Shown here one piece after another: positions 47,701 through 55,181 of a stretch of 64,000 nucleotides of DNA (positions are counted from its first letter, which is position 1; each line of letters opens with the position of its first letter). The stretch comes from Myxococcales bacterium (lineage in GTDB: Bacteria > Myxococcota_A > Bradymonadia > UBA7976 > UBA1532): assembly GCA_020633465.1 (NCBI GenBank), contig JACKDN010000009.1, positions 124,001 through 188,000 of the forward strand, read 5' to 3'. The notes below the pieces were generated by a model that saw only the letters and a list, made by a program, of their open reading frames with translations, ran no database searches and was not told where the DNA came from. The translations under genes were made by a program, and so were the position numbers.

Positions 47701-47812
47701 CGGCGCCCTGCTGCGCGCCGGGGCCGGCCTCGAGCGAGGGCGCGGGCGGCCGATCACCGCTGCAGGCGGCGAGGGCGAGGGCGAGGATGACGGCGAGGGA
47801 TGGGCGGGACAT
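41741..47812 (-). CDS. Bacterial alpha-2-macroglobulin lipoprotein with thioester
   Basis: A 2023-residue protein with a lipobox (ALALAAC) that anchors it on the periplasmic side. After a helical N-terminal part (about 50-400) come many macroglobulin beta-domains. A Pro/Ala/Glu-rich stretch (about 1200-1250) could be the bait region. The A2M domain start SPHLTTDADGSVKITFEVPD follows, then the thioester motif CTEQ (C1488 to Q1491), a helical thioester domain and a C-terminal receptor-like domain. Such proteins trap and covalently bind proteases that enter the periplasm, guarding against host or predator enzymes. The usual partner PBP1c (pbpC) is not adjacent. GGAGGTGCC precedes ATG 47812. The 6-kb frame has no interruption. 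Confidence 0.94.
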   Translation of the reverse strand: MSRPSLAVILALALAACSGDRPPAPSLEAGPGAQQGAAAPTERLPLKPWTGERPPGWSEVEKLQEEQKFEAAAEKVDAVLADARKRGDDEAIVRALVRAVQLRTALHGYETAVRFLREQAWPEDLLAQVTLKLFYANALVTYARQYGWEVRQRERVVSTDEVDLKKWTWEQIHAEADAAFRDVWLLREQLGAQGNDVLSAYLKPGSYPRDLRATLRGTTTYLWIDRLTDRSGWRPEHSNGVFRLDLAALRAPAVPLPDLADPDVHPLQKAAALLADLEAWHAAAGRTEAAFAARLARLEMLHGAFDAADDRDALRAALAEALPAARETPWWAMGMGALAEMRRAVDDADANIEALRIAKEGAAAYPDSVGGQRCTALARSIEQPTYDLDAMSHDAPDRRSVGLTHKHVPRMHLRAWRVDLKAYVEKQKDYNLLPDRGFVEGLVDDTKPDAAWSVDLPPTADHRTHRTWVVPPMTKAGAYVIAATPDPDFDRDEAPMRATLVLLGDLIVVHRARPGAIEGQVLAGGTGAPLEGVDVSLYRFDWQKGHQRVGRVRSGADGRVRFAVANHQSHFLLAERGDEIALDGNHLQGAYPRPRDVRLSVLMYTDRSVYRPGQTVQWKAVTYRSGDDDTLPALAPGSALKVQLYDANGEVVQTAEVKTNAWGSASGSFVAPPGRALGQWSVRANHPTTGGGVRVEEYKRPTFEVKFLDAEGPLRLNRPAALKGEARYYFGLPVTAGKAVWRVERRPIYPWWWWGAQRSSTQTVATGESPLDAEGHFVVKFTPEADERLAEGDGRAITYAYSVDADVTDEGGETRSAAKRVRLGFVAVDATVATDARFFDAGEAGTVTVRRTDLDGAPAAGEGQWRLVKLDAPAETPMPADLPVKIDPDRAKFATPGDRQRARWDTNYTPQQVLRDWADGAEVAKGTLTHGADGNATVTLPALEAGAYRVRYTTTDPFGATFETHHDLLVAAPKAALPLPAVLETKAASAAVGGTIELFVHGGVPGQPLFLERWRGEERIEQRTLIAGTDPARFEVPVTAADRGGVGFVLVMARDHQLIQQSRSVHVPWDSKTLEVSFETFRDTLRPGQAETWTVKVKGPKAAGGAAEVLAYMYDRSLDIFAPHQPPSVQALYPNRGWTPPVRSTLGVARRLYLQSGNFPRVPGWSRPQGAHLEFFDGYGVGGPGGRYARRVTISADRMMLAEAEGAPPPPPAPAEAPAATAMRKPAPEPEPAVDEAEESEVAAPNEAGGEQVRSNFSETAFWSPHLTTDADGSVKITFEVPDSVTSWNVWVHAISKDLAGGSLQTEARTVKELIVRPYLPRFLRETDTATLDVVVNNASDGALKGTLDFEIFDPETEASLLGDFGLDAVKTQGVAFEAPKGGSAKLSFPVKAPSKLGTVAFRVKARTGAFSDGELRPLPVLPGRVHLAQSRFAALKGAVTKTLRFADLAKNDDPTLENESLVVTLDGQLFYGVLSALPYLVNYPYECTEQTLNRFLATGILSSLFDDYPAVAAMAKTLSKRDTRLEAWDAPDPNRKMALEETPWLREARGGGTEDLEKVLDPDIARAQRKAALAKLEKAQTAIGGFPWFPGGPPSPYITLYLLHGFSKGLEFGVEVPQPMVQRAWRYLKQHHVDEAFRDAQAHDCCWEFITFLNYVLSNYPDASWYAGTFSDADRKAMLDFSFGHWKQHSPYLKAYLALTLHRAGRKDDALLVWESVLDSAKEGEDQGTYWAPEDRAWLWYNDRIETHAFALRTTMALKPDWPKLDGLVLWLFLNKKLNHWESTKATAEVVYSLAHYLKATGQLGAREETLVKVGDRQKLFVFEPDVFTGKKNQVVIPGGEIEPKHAEITLQKKTEAGYQLASATWHFSTEKMPDAAHGDFLSVQRAYFRRDKKGREVTLEPLKDGTPITVGDEVEVHLSLRSKHALEYVHLRDPRGAGFEPVSLRSEHKWDLGIRWYEEVRDSGTNFFFEALPHGEYTFKYRLRATTAGSFKVGPATVQPMYAPEFNAYSSGATLTIGRQP

Positions 47813-47873
47813 GGCACCTCCAGGCTGGGGGCGCCGGCAGCTTAACCCGATTGCGCGCTGGACCGGAGGGTCC

Positions 47874-48665
47874 TCAGAGGCTCTCGCCGATGAGGTTCAG
47901 CAGATCGCGCTGGGGCAGGTCGCTGGTGACGGCGTAGACCAGCGGGCCGCGCTGGTACAGCGCCACCTGATAGCCGTTGGCGTCGTGCAGGTGCACCTGC
48001 TTGTTGCCCGCGCGCAGGGCCTCGCCGTTGGCGATCTTCAGATCGCTGCCGTCGAAAACCAGCACGGTCATCTTGCGCTCGCCCACCGAGTACATCAGGT
48101 AGGCGGCCGGGCGGGTGCTGGGCCCGGCCTCGCCGCCGCCGATGCGGCTGAGGCGGCCGCCGAGCAGGGTGACCTTGTCGCCGGGGAAGGCGGGGGCCTG
48201 CATGTGGAAGGGCACCTTGTCCTGGAACCAGGTGTCGACCTCGGCCACCTCGGGGCTGGGGAACTCGACGGGGAAGTCCGCGCAGTGCTGCTCGACGGCG
48301 TCGTCGACCATGGGCGCGGGCTTGAAGCCGGCGAGGGGCATGACGCCCAGGCCCACGACCCCGGCCACCGCCAGGGCGGGCAGCGGGATCATCAGGCGGC
48401 GCGCCATGCGCCGGGCCCGGGCGGGGCGCTGGGCCACCCGCAGCGAGGCCTCGAGGCGCTCGCGCGCGCCGGGCGGCAGGCGCGTCGGCCGCTGCAGGGC
48501 CGGCCGCACCGAGCGCAGGAACCAGGCCTGCTGCTCGTAGTGCCGGCGACACGCGGCGCACTCGGCCAGGTGCGTGTCGAAGTCGGCCCGCTCGCGGTCG
48601 TCGAACTCGCCGTCGAGGTAGGGGTCGATGAACTTCTTGAAGTCGTCACAGTCGATGCGGCTCAT
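47874..48665 (-). CDS. Zinc-finger anti-sigma factor (membrane)
   Basis: The 263-residue protein has an N-terminal zinc-binding anti-sigma domain with HLAECAAC (the HxxxCxxC pattern). It is preceded by CDDFKKFIDPYLDGEF. One membrane helix (about 90-110) and a periplasmic domain of about 150 residues follow. The domain has conserved-looking blocks such as VTLLGGRLSRIGG and AAYLMYSVGERKMTVLVF, seen in other transmembrane anti-sigma factors. It lies 40 bases after the sigma gene, so it probably inhibits that factor. ATG 48665 is the best-placed start (GAGG eight bases upstream); eight extra codons are possible. Confidence 0.9.
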   Translation of the reverse strand: MSRIDCDDFKKFIDPYLDGEFDDRERADFDTHLAECAACRRHYEQQAWFLRSVRPALQRPTRLPPGARERLEASLRVAQRPARARRMARRLMIPLPALAVAGVVGLGVMPLAGFKPAPMVDDAVEQHCADFPVEFPSPEVAEVDTWFQDKVPFHMQAPAFPGDKVTLLGGRLSRIGGGEAGPSTRPAAYLMYSVGERKMTVLVFDGSDLKIANGEALRAGNKQVHLHDANGYQVALYQRGPLVYAVTSDLPQRDLLNLIGESL

Positions 48666-48705
48666 GCGCACCACCTCGTCCTTCGCCACCGTCGCACGGG
48701 ATCGC

Positions 48706-49362
48706 TCATCCGTTCGCCGCCCGCTTCTTCCGGCGCCGGAAGGCGTCGAGCTCGGCCACGTTGTCGGCCGTGACGCCTTCGGGCGCCTCGATGACGCCGC
48801 GCTCGACCGCGTACTCGAACAGGCGCGCCTGCAGCAGCTTGCGCGCGCGGTGCAGCCGGCTCATCACCGTGCCCACCGGGCAGTCGAGCACCTCGGCGAT
48901 CTCTTTGTACGACAGGTCGTGCATGTCGGCGAGCAGCACGGTCATGCGGAACTCGAAGGGCAGATCGTCGAGCGCCTGCATCACCTCGTCACCCACGACG
49001 CGCTTGAGGAACGCGTCGCGCGTGTCGGGCGGCAGGAAGGTGCTCTCCTCCGCCGCGTAGCGGTGCAGCAGGTCGTCGATCTGCCGATCGTCGAGCACCT
49101 GCTGCTCGGTCTGCTTCTTTCGGTACCGGTTGATGAAGATGTTGGTCTGGATGCGGAACAGCCAGGCCTTGATGTTCGTGCCCTGCTCGAAGCGGTGCCA
49201 GAAGCGGTAGGCCCTCATCAGGGTCTCCTGCACCAGATCTTCGGCCTGTGTGGGGTTGCGGGTCATCCGCAGGGCCGCGCCGTACAGCGCGTCGGCCTGC
49301 GGCATGGCGACCTGCTCGAACTCGATGTGATCCTGCTTCTTGCTGAAAAGGCGTCCGATCAT
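48706..49362 (-). CDS. ECF sigma factor, SigR/ECF12-like
   Basis: The 218-residue sigma factor has region 2 (ALYGAALRMTRNPTQAEDLVQETLMRAYRFWHRFE, then TNIKAWLFRIQTNIFIN) and region 4 (LPFEFRMTVLLADMHDLSYKEIAEVLDCPVGTVMSRLHRARK). The text around NIKAWLFRI is very like SigR/SigH-type factors that answer thiol or envelope stress. The C-terminal 40 residues beyond region 4 are basic. A GGAAT/GTT pair 43-70 bases upstream fits self-regulation. The ATG at 49362 with GGGGGTG upstream is preferred to the GTG at 49371. Confidence 0.93.
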   Translation of the reverse strand: MIGRLFSKKQDHIEFEQVAMPQADALYGAALRMTRNPTQAEDLVQETLMRAYRFWHRFEQGTNIKAWLFRIQTNIFINRYRKKQTEQQVLDDRQIDDLLHRYAAEESTFLPPDTRDAFLKRVVGDEVMQALDDLPFEFRMTVLLADMHDLSYKEIAEVLDCPVGTVMSRLHRARKLLQARLFEYAVERGVIEAPEGVTADNVAELDAFRRRKKRAANG

Positions 49363-49404
49363 GGCGCCCACCCCCGAGAGTCAAAAGCGTCGAACGAGGG
49401 TACG

Positions 49405-49431
49405 AACAACGCCGGTTTTCGATTCAATTCC
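49405..49431 (-). promoter_or_regulatory. Putative SigR-like promoter of the second sigma operon
   Basis: On the minus strand GGAAT (49431-49427) is followed by GTT after 16 bases and again after 19 bases, about 43 bases before the sigma start. SigR/ECF12 promoters are of the form GGAAT-N18-GTT, so this is a near match with imperfect spacing. Confidence 0.4.
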
Positions 49432-49567
49432 CTTGCAACTCGCTTTCGACGTTGGTCACGAGCCGGGGTCGACGCAAGGGCAGGAATCGACCCGGGGAGC
49501 CTGGTGCGCATAGAGGGGTCGAGCGGGGTGCGTCACCGAAAGCTCGGATCAAGGCGCGAAAGCACGA

Positions 49568-49585
49568 CGATATCCGTAGATATCG
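49568..49585. terminator. Hairpin CGATATC-N4-GATATCG
   Basis: A perfect 7-bp stem with a CGTA loop; partly complementary GCGAAA/TTTTCGC flanks could extend it. It lies 81 bases beyond the alanine dehydrogenase stop and could be a terminator or an operator-like palindrome. Confidence 0.4.
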
Positions 49586-49611
49586 CCTTGTTTTCGCAAC
49601 GCCGAGCCGAG

Positions 49612-49646
49612 CATTCGGGGGCGTGCACCGCGAAGTGCCCCGAATG
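49612..49646 (-). terminator. Candidate terminator of alanine dehydrogenase
   Basis: CATTCGGGG and CCCCGAATG form a perfect 9-bp stem with a 17-base loop, 20 bases beyond the ald stop. No U-run follows on the minus strand. Confidence 0.45.
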
Positions 49647-49665
49647 TGCAACAGGCTCCCGAGGG

Positions 49666-50772
49666 TCAGAAAGGTGGGGGCACGTACTCGAGGTCGAGGC
49701 TCTCGGCGACGGCCGCGTGGGTGCAGGCGCCGTCGTAGGTGTTCAGGCCCAGGCGCAGCGCCGGATCGTCCGCGCAGGCCTTGGCCAGGCCCTTGTTGGC
49801 GATGGCCAGGCCGTAGGGGCGGGTGACGTTGTTCAGCGCGAAGGTGCTGGTGTGCGACACGGCGCCGGGCATGTTCGCCACGCAGTAGTGCACGACGCCG
49901 TCGACCACGTAGGTCGGATCGGCGTGCGTCGTCGGCTTGCAGGTCTCGATGCACCCGCCCTGGTCGACGGCGACGTCGACGACCACCGTGCCGTCGTCCA
50001 TGTCCGACAGCAGCGCGCGGGGCACCAGCGTGGGCGCGCGCTTGCCGGTCACCAGCACCGCGCCGATGACCAGATCGGCCCGGCGCACCTGCATCGCGAT
50101 GTTGTCGGCGTCGCTGTACAGCGTCTGCACCCGACCGAGGAACACGTCGTCCAGGTAGTTCAGCCGCCGGGTGTTGACGTCGAGGATCGTGACGTTGGCG
50201 CCCATGCCCACGGCCACCTTCGCGGCGTTGATGCCCACGACGCCGCCGCCGATGATCACCACCTCGCCGCGCTTCACGCCGGGCACGCCGCCGAGCAGCA
50301 CGCCCTTGCCGCCGTGCTCGCGCTCGAGGCACCGCGCGCCGACCTGCGGCGCCATCTTGCCGGCCACCTCGCTCATCGGCATCAGCAGCGGCAGGCTGCC
50401 GTCGGGCTTCTCGATGGTCTCGTAGGCGACCGCCGCGATCTTCTTCTCGAGCAGCACCGCCGCCAGCTCGGGCACCGCGGCCAGGTGGAAGTAGGTGTAG
50501 ACGGTCTGCCCGGGCCGCATGCGGCCGTACTCCTCGGCGACCGGCTCCTTCACCTTCCACACCATGTCGGCCCGCGCCCACACCTCGTCGGCGGCGTCGA
50601 GCAGCGTCGCGCCCGCCTCGAGGTACAGCGCGTCGGGCAAGCCGCTGCCCTCGCCGGCCCCGCGCTCGACGAACACCGTGTGCCCCGCGCCGACCAGGCT
50701 GCGGACGCCGGCGGGCACGAGGCCCACCCGGTATTCGTGGTTCTTCACTTCCTTGGGGACGCCGACGATCAC
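49666..50772 (-). CDS. ald: Alanine dehydrogenase
   Basis: The 368-residue enzyme interconverts L-alanine and pyruvate plus ammonia with NAD(H). Length and motifs match Ald throughout: IVGVPKEVKNHEYRVGLVPAG at the start, KVKEP, TYFHLAAVPEL and the NAD-binding turn GGGVVGINAAKVAVGMGA. The block VDQGGCIETCKPTTHADPTYVVDG and the closing NTYDGACTHAAVAESL also fit. GTG 50772 has GAGGTG four bases upstream. It is divergent from the CAP-domain gene, 96 bases apart. Confidence 0.97.
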   Translation of the reverse strand: MIVGVPKEVKNHEYRVGLVPAGVRSLVGAGHTVFVERGAGEGSGLPDALYLEAGATLLDAADEVWARADMVWKVKEPVAEEYGRMRPGQTVYTYFHLAAVPELAAVLLEKKIAAVAYETIEKPDGSLPLLMPMSEVAGKMAPQVGARCLEREHGGKGVLLGGVPGVKRGEVVIIGGGVVGINAAKVAVGMGANVTILDVNTRRLNYLDDVFLGRVQTLYSDADNIAMQVRRADLVIGAVLVTGKRAPTLVPRALLSDMDDGTVVVDVAVDQGGCIETCKPTTHADPTYVVDGVVHYCVANMPGAVSHTSTFALNNVTRPYGLAIANKGLAKACADDPALRLGLNTYDGACTHAAVAESLDLEYVPPPF

Positions 50773-50868
50773 GGGGCACCTCGCTGGGCTGTGTGGCCGC
50801 GGCAGTATACGTCGCGGTCGGCGCACGTGAAATGGCCGGCGCCGCGGCGTTCGCCCTAAGGTGGAGCG

Positions 50869-51954
50869 GTGTTCGTCGCGCTGCTCACCGTCCTGACGCT
50901 GCACGCGCCCACCGTGGACTCCGTGGGCGCGTGGCTGTCGGCGCACGGCTGGGGGCGGCCGGCGCGCTCGGCGGCGCTCGACGCCGTGGCGGCCGACCTG
51001 GCGGCGCGCCTGGCCGGGCCGGTGGGCGAGCCGCCGCCGGCCGGGGGGCGCGCCCACCTGGACTTCCTGCTGGCCGAGGCGGGCATCACCGACGCGCGGG
51101 TCGAGGCGCTGACCGTGCGCCATCGCGACGCCGGCGGCTTCGAGGCCCGGCTGCCCGGCCTGCTGGGGCGCCTGGATCGGCGGCAGCCCCCGACGCACCT
51201 GGGCCTGGCGACGCGCGCGGCGGACGGGGCGCTCACCTCGACGGTCGTGCTGGTGCACCGGGGCGCCACCCTCGACGCGCCCCTGCCGCGCCGCGCCGCG
51301 CCCGACACCACCGTCGCGGTGCGCGGCGCTCTGCGGCGCGGCTACTTCGCGCCGCGCGTCCTGGTGGCCCCACCGCGGGGCCCCGTGCGCGAGCAGCCGG
51401 CGCGCACGCCGTCCCGGCGGCTGGACGCGACGGTCGCCTTCGACGCGGGCCCGGGGGTGTACGGGGTCGAGGTGGTGGCCGACAGCGCGGCCGGGCCGGT
51501 GGTGCTGCACAACGCGCGCGTCTACGTCGGCGTCGCGCCGCCGGCGCTGCCGGTGGTGCGCGTCGGCCCGGCGAGCGACGGCGCGGCGCCCGCCGAGGCC
51601 CTGGCCACCCTCATCGCGCGCTTCCGGCAGTCGAGGGGGCTGCGGCCGCTGGCCTGGCACCCGGCCCTGGCGGACATCGCCCGCGCGCACGCCCGCGATC
51701 TGGCGCGCGCCGGCACCCTGGCGCACACGCTGCCGGACACCGGCTCGTTGGTCACGCGGGTGCGCGCCCGGGGCCTCCACGCGCGCTGGGTGGCCGAGAA
51801 CCTGGCGGTGGCCGACGATCCCGGCGCGGCGCTGGCGGCCTTCCTGCGCAGCCCGGGGCACGCGCGCAACCTGGCGCTGCCGGGCCTGAGTCACCTGGGG
51901 ATCGGCGTGGCGGGGCGCTACTACGTCGTCGCCCTGGTGGGCGCGCCGCAGTGA
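50869..51954 (+). CDS. CAP (SCP/PR-1) domain protein
   Basis: This 361-residue, probably exported protein has a short hydrophobic start (MFVALLTVLTLHAP). Residues 15-225 have no recognised domain and may form two beta-rich units. The last 125 residues form a CAP domain: RFRQSRGLRPLAWHPALADIARAHARDLA, a His in TLAHTLPD, AENLA and SPGHARNLALPGLSHLGIGV. CAP domains in bacteria are extracellular, of mostly unknown function, some acting as lipid-binding or peptidase-like modules. GTG 50869 follows AAGGTGGAG closely. Confidence 0.85.
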   Translation: MFVALLTVLTLHAPTVDSVGAWLSAHGWGRPARSAALDAVAADLAARLAGPVGEPPPAGGRAHLDFLLAEAGITDARVEALTVRHRDAGGFEARLPGLLGRLDRRQPPTHLGLATRAADGALTSTVVLVHRGATLDAPLPRRAAPDTTVAVRGALRRGYFAPRVLVAPPRGPVREQPARTPSRRLDATVAFDAGPGVYGVEVVADSAAGPVVLHNARVYVGVAPPALPVVRVGPASDGAAPAEALATLIARFRQSRGLRPLAWHPALADIARAHARDLARAGTLAHTLPDTGSLVTRVRARGLHARWVAENLAVADDPGAALAAFLRSPGHARNLALPGLSHLGIGVAGRYYVVALVGAPQ

Positions 51955-51960
51955 GCGGGA

Positions 51961-52524
51961 CTACATCCCGTCGCCCTCGCCCTCGCCGCCGTTGCCCTCA
52001 CCGCCGCCGCCCGCGATGGTGCGCTCGCCGGTGATTGACATCTCGGCCTTGCAGTCGAACAGCGCGGCCTGATAGCGCCGGTGCGAGAAGCCGGTCAGCG
52101 TGGCGCTGGTGCCGTTCTCGCCCAGCTTCATCTTGCCCTCGGTGATCTCGACGAACTCGATGCCGCCGGTCAGCTCGGTGCTGATGCCGTAGCGGAAGTC
52201 ACCGTTCTTCTCGACGCTGCCGCGGAACAGGTACAGCTCGCCGACGTCGTCCACCGCGCGCGTCAGCTCGCCGTTGTTCTGGGCGAGCGGCACGTCCTCG
52301 CTGAACATCTCGTTCGTCTGCGGCAGCCCCGGCACGCCGGGAATCACGTCGCAGTTCGTCTCTTGGACCTTCAGCTCGATCGCCCAGGTGCCGGTGAAGA
52401 CGACACCCTGGCCGCTGCCTTCGGTGATGCCCTCGACGTCGCTGCGCTTCAGGCCGTTCTCGTCGTTGTCCGCGGCGGTGCACCCCACGGCGAGCGCCAC
52501 GGCCAGGCAAAGGATCCCACGCAT
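51961..52524 (-). CDS. Small lipoprotein, hypothetical
   Basis: This is a 187-residue protein with a lipoprotein signal (MRGILCLAVALAVGC). The mature part reads as a beta-rich domain of about 150 residues with two Cys that may pair (ETNCDVIPG and LFDCKAEM). It ends in a Gly/Glu tail (GGGGEGNGGEGEGDGM). GAGGAGGG lies five bases before ATG 52524. It is convergent with the CAP gene (6 bases). No function is recognised. Confidence 0.78.
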   Translation of the reverse strand: MRGILCLAVALAVGCTAADNDENGLKRSDVEGITEGSGQGVVFTGTWAIELKVQETNCDVIPGVPGLPQTNEMFSEDVPLAQNNGELTRAVDDVGELYLFRGSVEKNGDFRYGISTELTGGIEFVEITEGKMKLGENGTSATLTGFSHRRYQAALFDCKAEMSITGERTIAGGGGEGNGGEGEGDGM

Positions 52525-52592
52525 CGCAACCCTCCTCGGTCGGCGGCGCAGGGTAGCAGACGGCGCGCCGTCCGATCGGCACAAAGCGTGGG

Positions 52593-54233
52593 TCAGCCGG
52601 ACACCGGCGTGGTGACGCTGCGCTCGACGAAGCGCAGGAACAGGTTGAGGCAGGCGTTCTCGAAGGCCCGCTGAGCCGACAGCTGCGCGTCGTCGGCGCG
52701 CGCGGCGAGCAGCTCGGCCCGGTGGCCCTCGTCCTGCTCCTCGAGCTCGAGATCGGCGAACACGCGCTGCACCTCGACCTGCTCGGCCAACAGCAGCGCC
52801 ACCTGCTCGGCCCCGCGGCGCTCGCGTCGGCGGGCCTTCGCGGCCTTCTGGTCGAGGTCGTTGCGCAGGGCGAGGTGTTCGCGCAGCGCCGCCGCCACCG
52901 GCAGCACCTCGGCGCTCGAGAAGCTGCCCAGGGTCGTCGGCCCCAACGCCTGCAGGGCCGCCAGCTCGGCCCGGTAGTCGGCGTCGAGCACCTCGCGCTG
53001 GCGCACCGCGTGGTCGACGTCGCTGGTGGCCTCGACCAGCGCCGCGCGGGCCTGGGCCAGCTCGGCCTCGACGGCCTCGAGCTGCACGCCCAGCCGCGCG
53101 CGCGCCGCGATGCGGCGGCTGGCCAGGCGGTCGGTGCGGGCGCGCTGGGCGCGGGTCGACTGCTCGGCGTCGTCGACCGTGTGGCGCGCGCCCTTCACCC
53201 AGTCGGCGGCCTGCTCGACGCGCGGCGGCAGGCCGGCCGGCCAGCACACCGTCAGGTTGGTCAGCAGGGCGTCGGCGAAGTGGCGCCACTCGGCGGTCAC
53301 GCCGGCGGGCGGGACGGCGGGCAGCTCGAGGCCGGCGCGGGCGTCCACGTGCGCCTCGCCCGCCAGCTGCATCAGCGCCTGGTCGAGCCCGGCGATCAGC
53401 TCGACCGGCGTCGCGGGGCGGGCCGCGGGGTTCTTGTCCAGGCACCGGGCCACCAACGCCTGCAGCATCTCGGGCAGCGGCTCGTCGGTGGCCAGCGGCG
53501 GCGCCGGCTCGTTGATGTGGCGCTCGATGACCGCGGTGGGCTCCTCGCCGTCGAAGGGCGGGGCCCCGCCGAGCAGATGGAAGAGCACCGCGCCCACCGC
53601 GTACAGGTCGCTCATCGGGGTGGGCGGCGCGCCCTGCGCCAGCTCGGGCGCGAGGTACAGCGGGGTGCCCATGATGATCGGGCCGGTCACCGGGTGGGCG
53701 CGGTGGGGGTCGTCCTCGTCCACGCGCAGCACGCCCAGATCGATCAGCTTCACGTGATCGGCGAAGTTGCCGGCGGCGCAGACGAAGATGTTCTCGGGCT
53801 TCACGTCGCGGTGGATCACGCCGCGCCGGTGCAGCACCAGCAGCGCCTCGCACACCTGGCGCATCACGTGGACCGCGCGGGCCGGCGGCAGGCGCCCCTC
53901 GGCGTCGAGCACCTGCTGCAGATCGCGCCCCTTCAGGCGCTCCATCACCACCCAGGCGCGGCCGTCGCTCAGGCGGCCGCCGTCCAGCGTCGCCACCAGG
54001 TGCGGGTGGCGCAGACCGCGGCCCACGTTCCAGGCGGTGAGCAGGCGCTCGGTCACCGGGCCGGGATCGACCAGATCGGGGGCGGTCACCTTGATGGCCA
54101 CCCGCCGGCTGGTGGTCGCTTGGCGGGCTTCGAACACCTCGCTGGTGGCGCCGCGGCCCAGCCGCTGCAGCAGGGTGTACCCGCGCAGGCGCAGCTCGTC
54201 CGACAGGTTGGCACGCACGATGGGCTCGGTCAC
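52593..54233 (-). CDS. Cytoplasmic Ser/Thr protein kinase with C-terminal coiled coil
   Basis: The 546-residue protein begins with a complete Hanks-type kinase (about 15-285): LGRGATSEVF, VAIKV, HRDVKPEN, DLG in place of DFG, and YLAPELAQ. Residues about 330-530 are long charged helices, probably coiled coil (ARARLGVQLEAVEAELAQAR, RRRERRGAEQVALLLAEQ). No membrane helix is seen, unlike most PknB-type kinases, so it is probably soluble. The start is GTG 54233 with a weak ribosome-binding site. Targets are unknown; no phosphatase or FHA gene adjoins it. Confidence 0.9.
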   Translation of the reverse strand: MTEPIVRANLSDELRLRGYTLLQRLGRGATSEVFEARQATTSRRVAIKVTAPDLVDPGPVTERLLTAWNVGRGLRHPHLVATLDGGRLSDGRAWVVMERLKGRDLQQVLDAEGRLPPARAVHVMRQVCEALLVLHRRGVIHRDVKPENIFVCAAGNFADHVKLIDLGVLRVDEDDPHRAHPVTGPIIMGTPLYLAPELAQGAPPTPMSDLYAVGAVLFHLLGGAPPFDGEEPTAVIERHINEPAPPLATDEPLPEMLQALVARCLDKNPAARPATPVELIAGLDQALMQLAGEAHVDARAGLELPAVPPAGVTAEWRHFADALLTNLTVCWPAGLPPRVEQAADWVKGARHTVDDAEQSTRAQRARTDRLASRRIAARARLGVQLEAVEAELAQARAALVEATSDVDHAVRQREVLDADYRAELAALQALGPTTLGSFSSAEVLPVAAALREHLALRNDLDQKAAKARRRERRGAEQVALLLAEQVEVQRVFADLELEEQDEGHRAELLAARADDAQLSAQRAFENACLNLFLRFVERSVTTPVSG

Positions 54234-54322
54234 CAGGGCACCGCCGAGGCACGGGGATGCCGATCAAGTAGCACGCGGGGGCGGGGCGCGCCCACTTCGC
54301 GCCGGGCTGATATGCTGCGGCG

Positions 54323-55174
54323 ATGATCACCGAGCTCGACCTGGGCCCCCACACGCTGCGCGGGCAGTCGCTGGGCGGCATGTACACGGCGCTGCACGTG
54401 CCGCAGTTCGACGCGCTGCTCGACGTCGGCGTGGCGCTGCGCACCGGCGCGTCCAGCAAGCATCTGTTCCTGAGCCACGCGCACGTCGATCACCTCGGCG
54501 CGCTGCCGTCGCTGCTGGGCATGCGGGGGCTGATGGGCGTGGCCGAGCCGCTCACCGTCTACGCGCCCGCGCCGGTGGCCGAGGGGTTGAACGCCGCGCT
54601 CGCCGGCTTCGGCGCGCTGCACCGCTGGCCGCTCGAGGTGGCCGTGGTGCCGATGCGGCCGGGCGACGAGGTGTCCCTGCGCCGCGACCTGAGCGTGCGG
54701 GCCTTCAAGACCTTCCACCCGGTGCCGTCGCTGGGCTTCCTGTTCTTCAGCCGGGTGCAGAAGCTGCGCGCCGCGTTCATCGACCTGCCGGGCGCCGAGA
54801 TCGGGCGGCGCCGCAAGGCCGGCGAGGATCTGTTCGACACCGTCGAGCATGCCCACCTGGCCTATGCCACCGACACGCTGCCGCGCGTGCTCGAGGCCAA
54901 CCCCGAGCTGCTCGACGTGCGGACGTTGGTGCTCGAGTGCACCTTCCTCGATCACCGGAAGACCATCGAGGCCGCGCGCGCGGGGTGCCACATCCACCTC
55001 GACGAGCTGCTGCCCTTCGCGTCGAAGCTGCGCAACGAGCATCTGGTGCTGATGCACTTCAGCCAGCTGTACCGGCCCGACGAGGTGCGCCGCATCCTGC
55101 GCGAGCGGTGGCCCGCGGACGCCGCCCCCACGGTCCACGCGTTCGCGCCCGCGGGTGAGGACTGGTGGAACTGA
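54323..55174 (+). CDS. Metallo-beta-lactamase fold hydrolase, RNase Z-like
   Basis: This 283-residue cytoplasmic protein has the metal motif SHAHVDHLGALP (HxHxDH), a later Asp in YATDT, VLECTFLD and a final His in LMHFSQLY. The order and spacing resemble tRNase Z-type proteins, including the long segment between the first motif and the YATDT block. RNase Z removes tRNA 3' trailers; other members cut unrelated substrates, so the exact substrate is left open. It is divergent from the kinase and convergent with the next gene. Confidence 0.83.
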   Translation: MITELDLGPHTLRGQSLGGMYTALHVPQFDALLDVGVALRTGASSKHLFLSHAHVDHLGALPSLLGMRGLMGVAEPLTVYAPAPVAEGLNAALAGFGALHRWPLEVAVVPMRPGDEVSLRRDLSVRAFKTFHPVPSLGFLFFSRVQKLRAAFIDLPGAEIGRRRKAGEDLFDTVEHAHLAYATDTLPRVLEANPELLDVRTLVLECTFLDHRKTIEAARAGCHIHLDELLPFASKLRNEHLVLMHFSQLYRPDEVRRILRERWPADAAPTVHAFAPAGEDWWN

Positions 55175-55181
55175 GCGTGGG

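Larger units (their letters stand above)
49363..49665. other. 303-base intergenic region
   Basis: This gap lies between two minus-strand genes. It is less G/C-rich than its surroundings. It holds a likely sigma promoter next to the sigma gene and two hairpins downstream of alanine dehydrogenase, all listed separately. Short frames cross it but none has coding character. Confidence 0.6.

Noticed and set aside
42566..47845. A 1759-codon open frame on the plus strand, antisense to the alpha-2-macroglobulin gene
   Set aside because: It is a shadow frame caused by high G/C. Its translation is Arg/His/Gln/Val-rich without domains, while the opposite strand has a signal peptide, the thioester motif and macroglobulin domains.
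49452..49826. A 124-codon plus-strand frame across the gap after the sigma gene
   Set aside because: It is Arg-rich, has no ribosome-binding site and runs into the antisense of alanine dehydrogenase.
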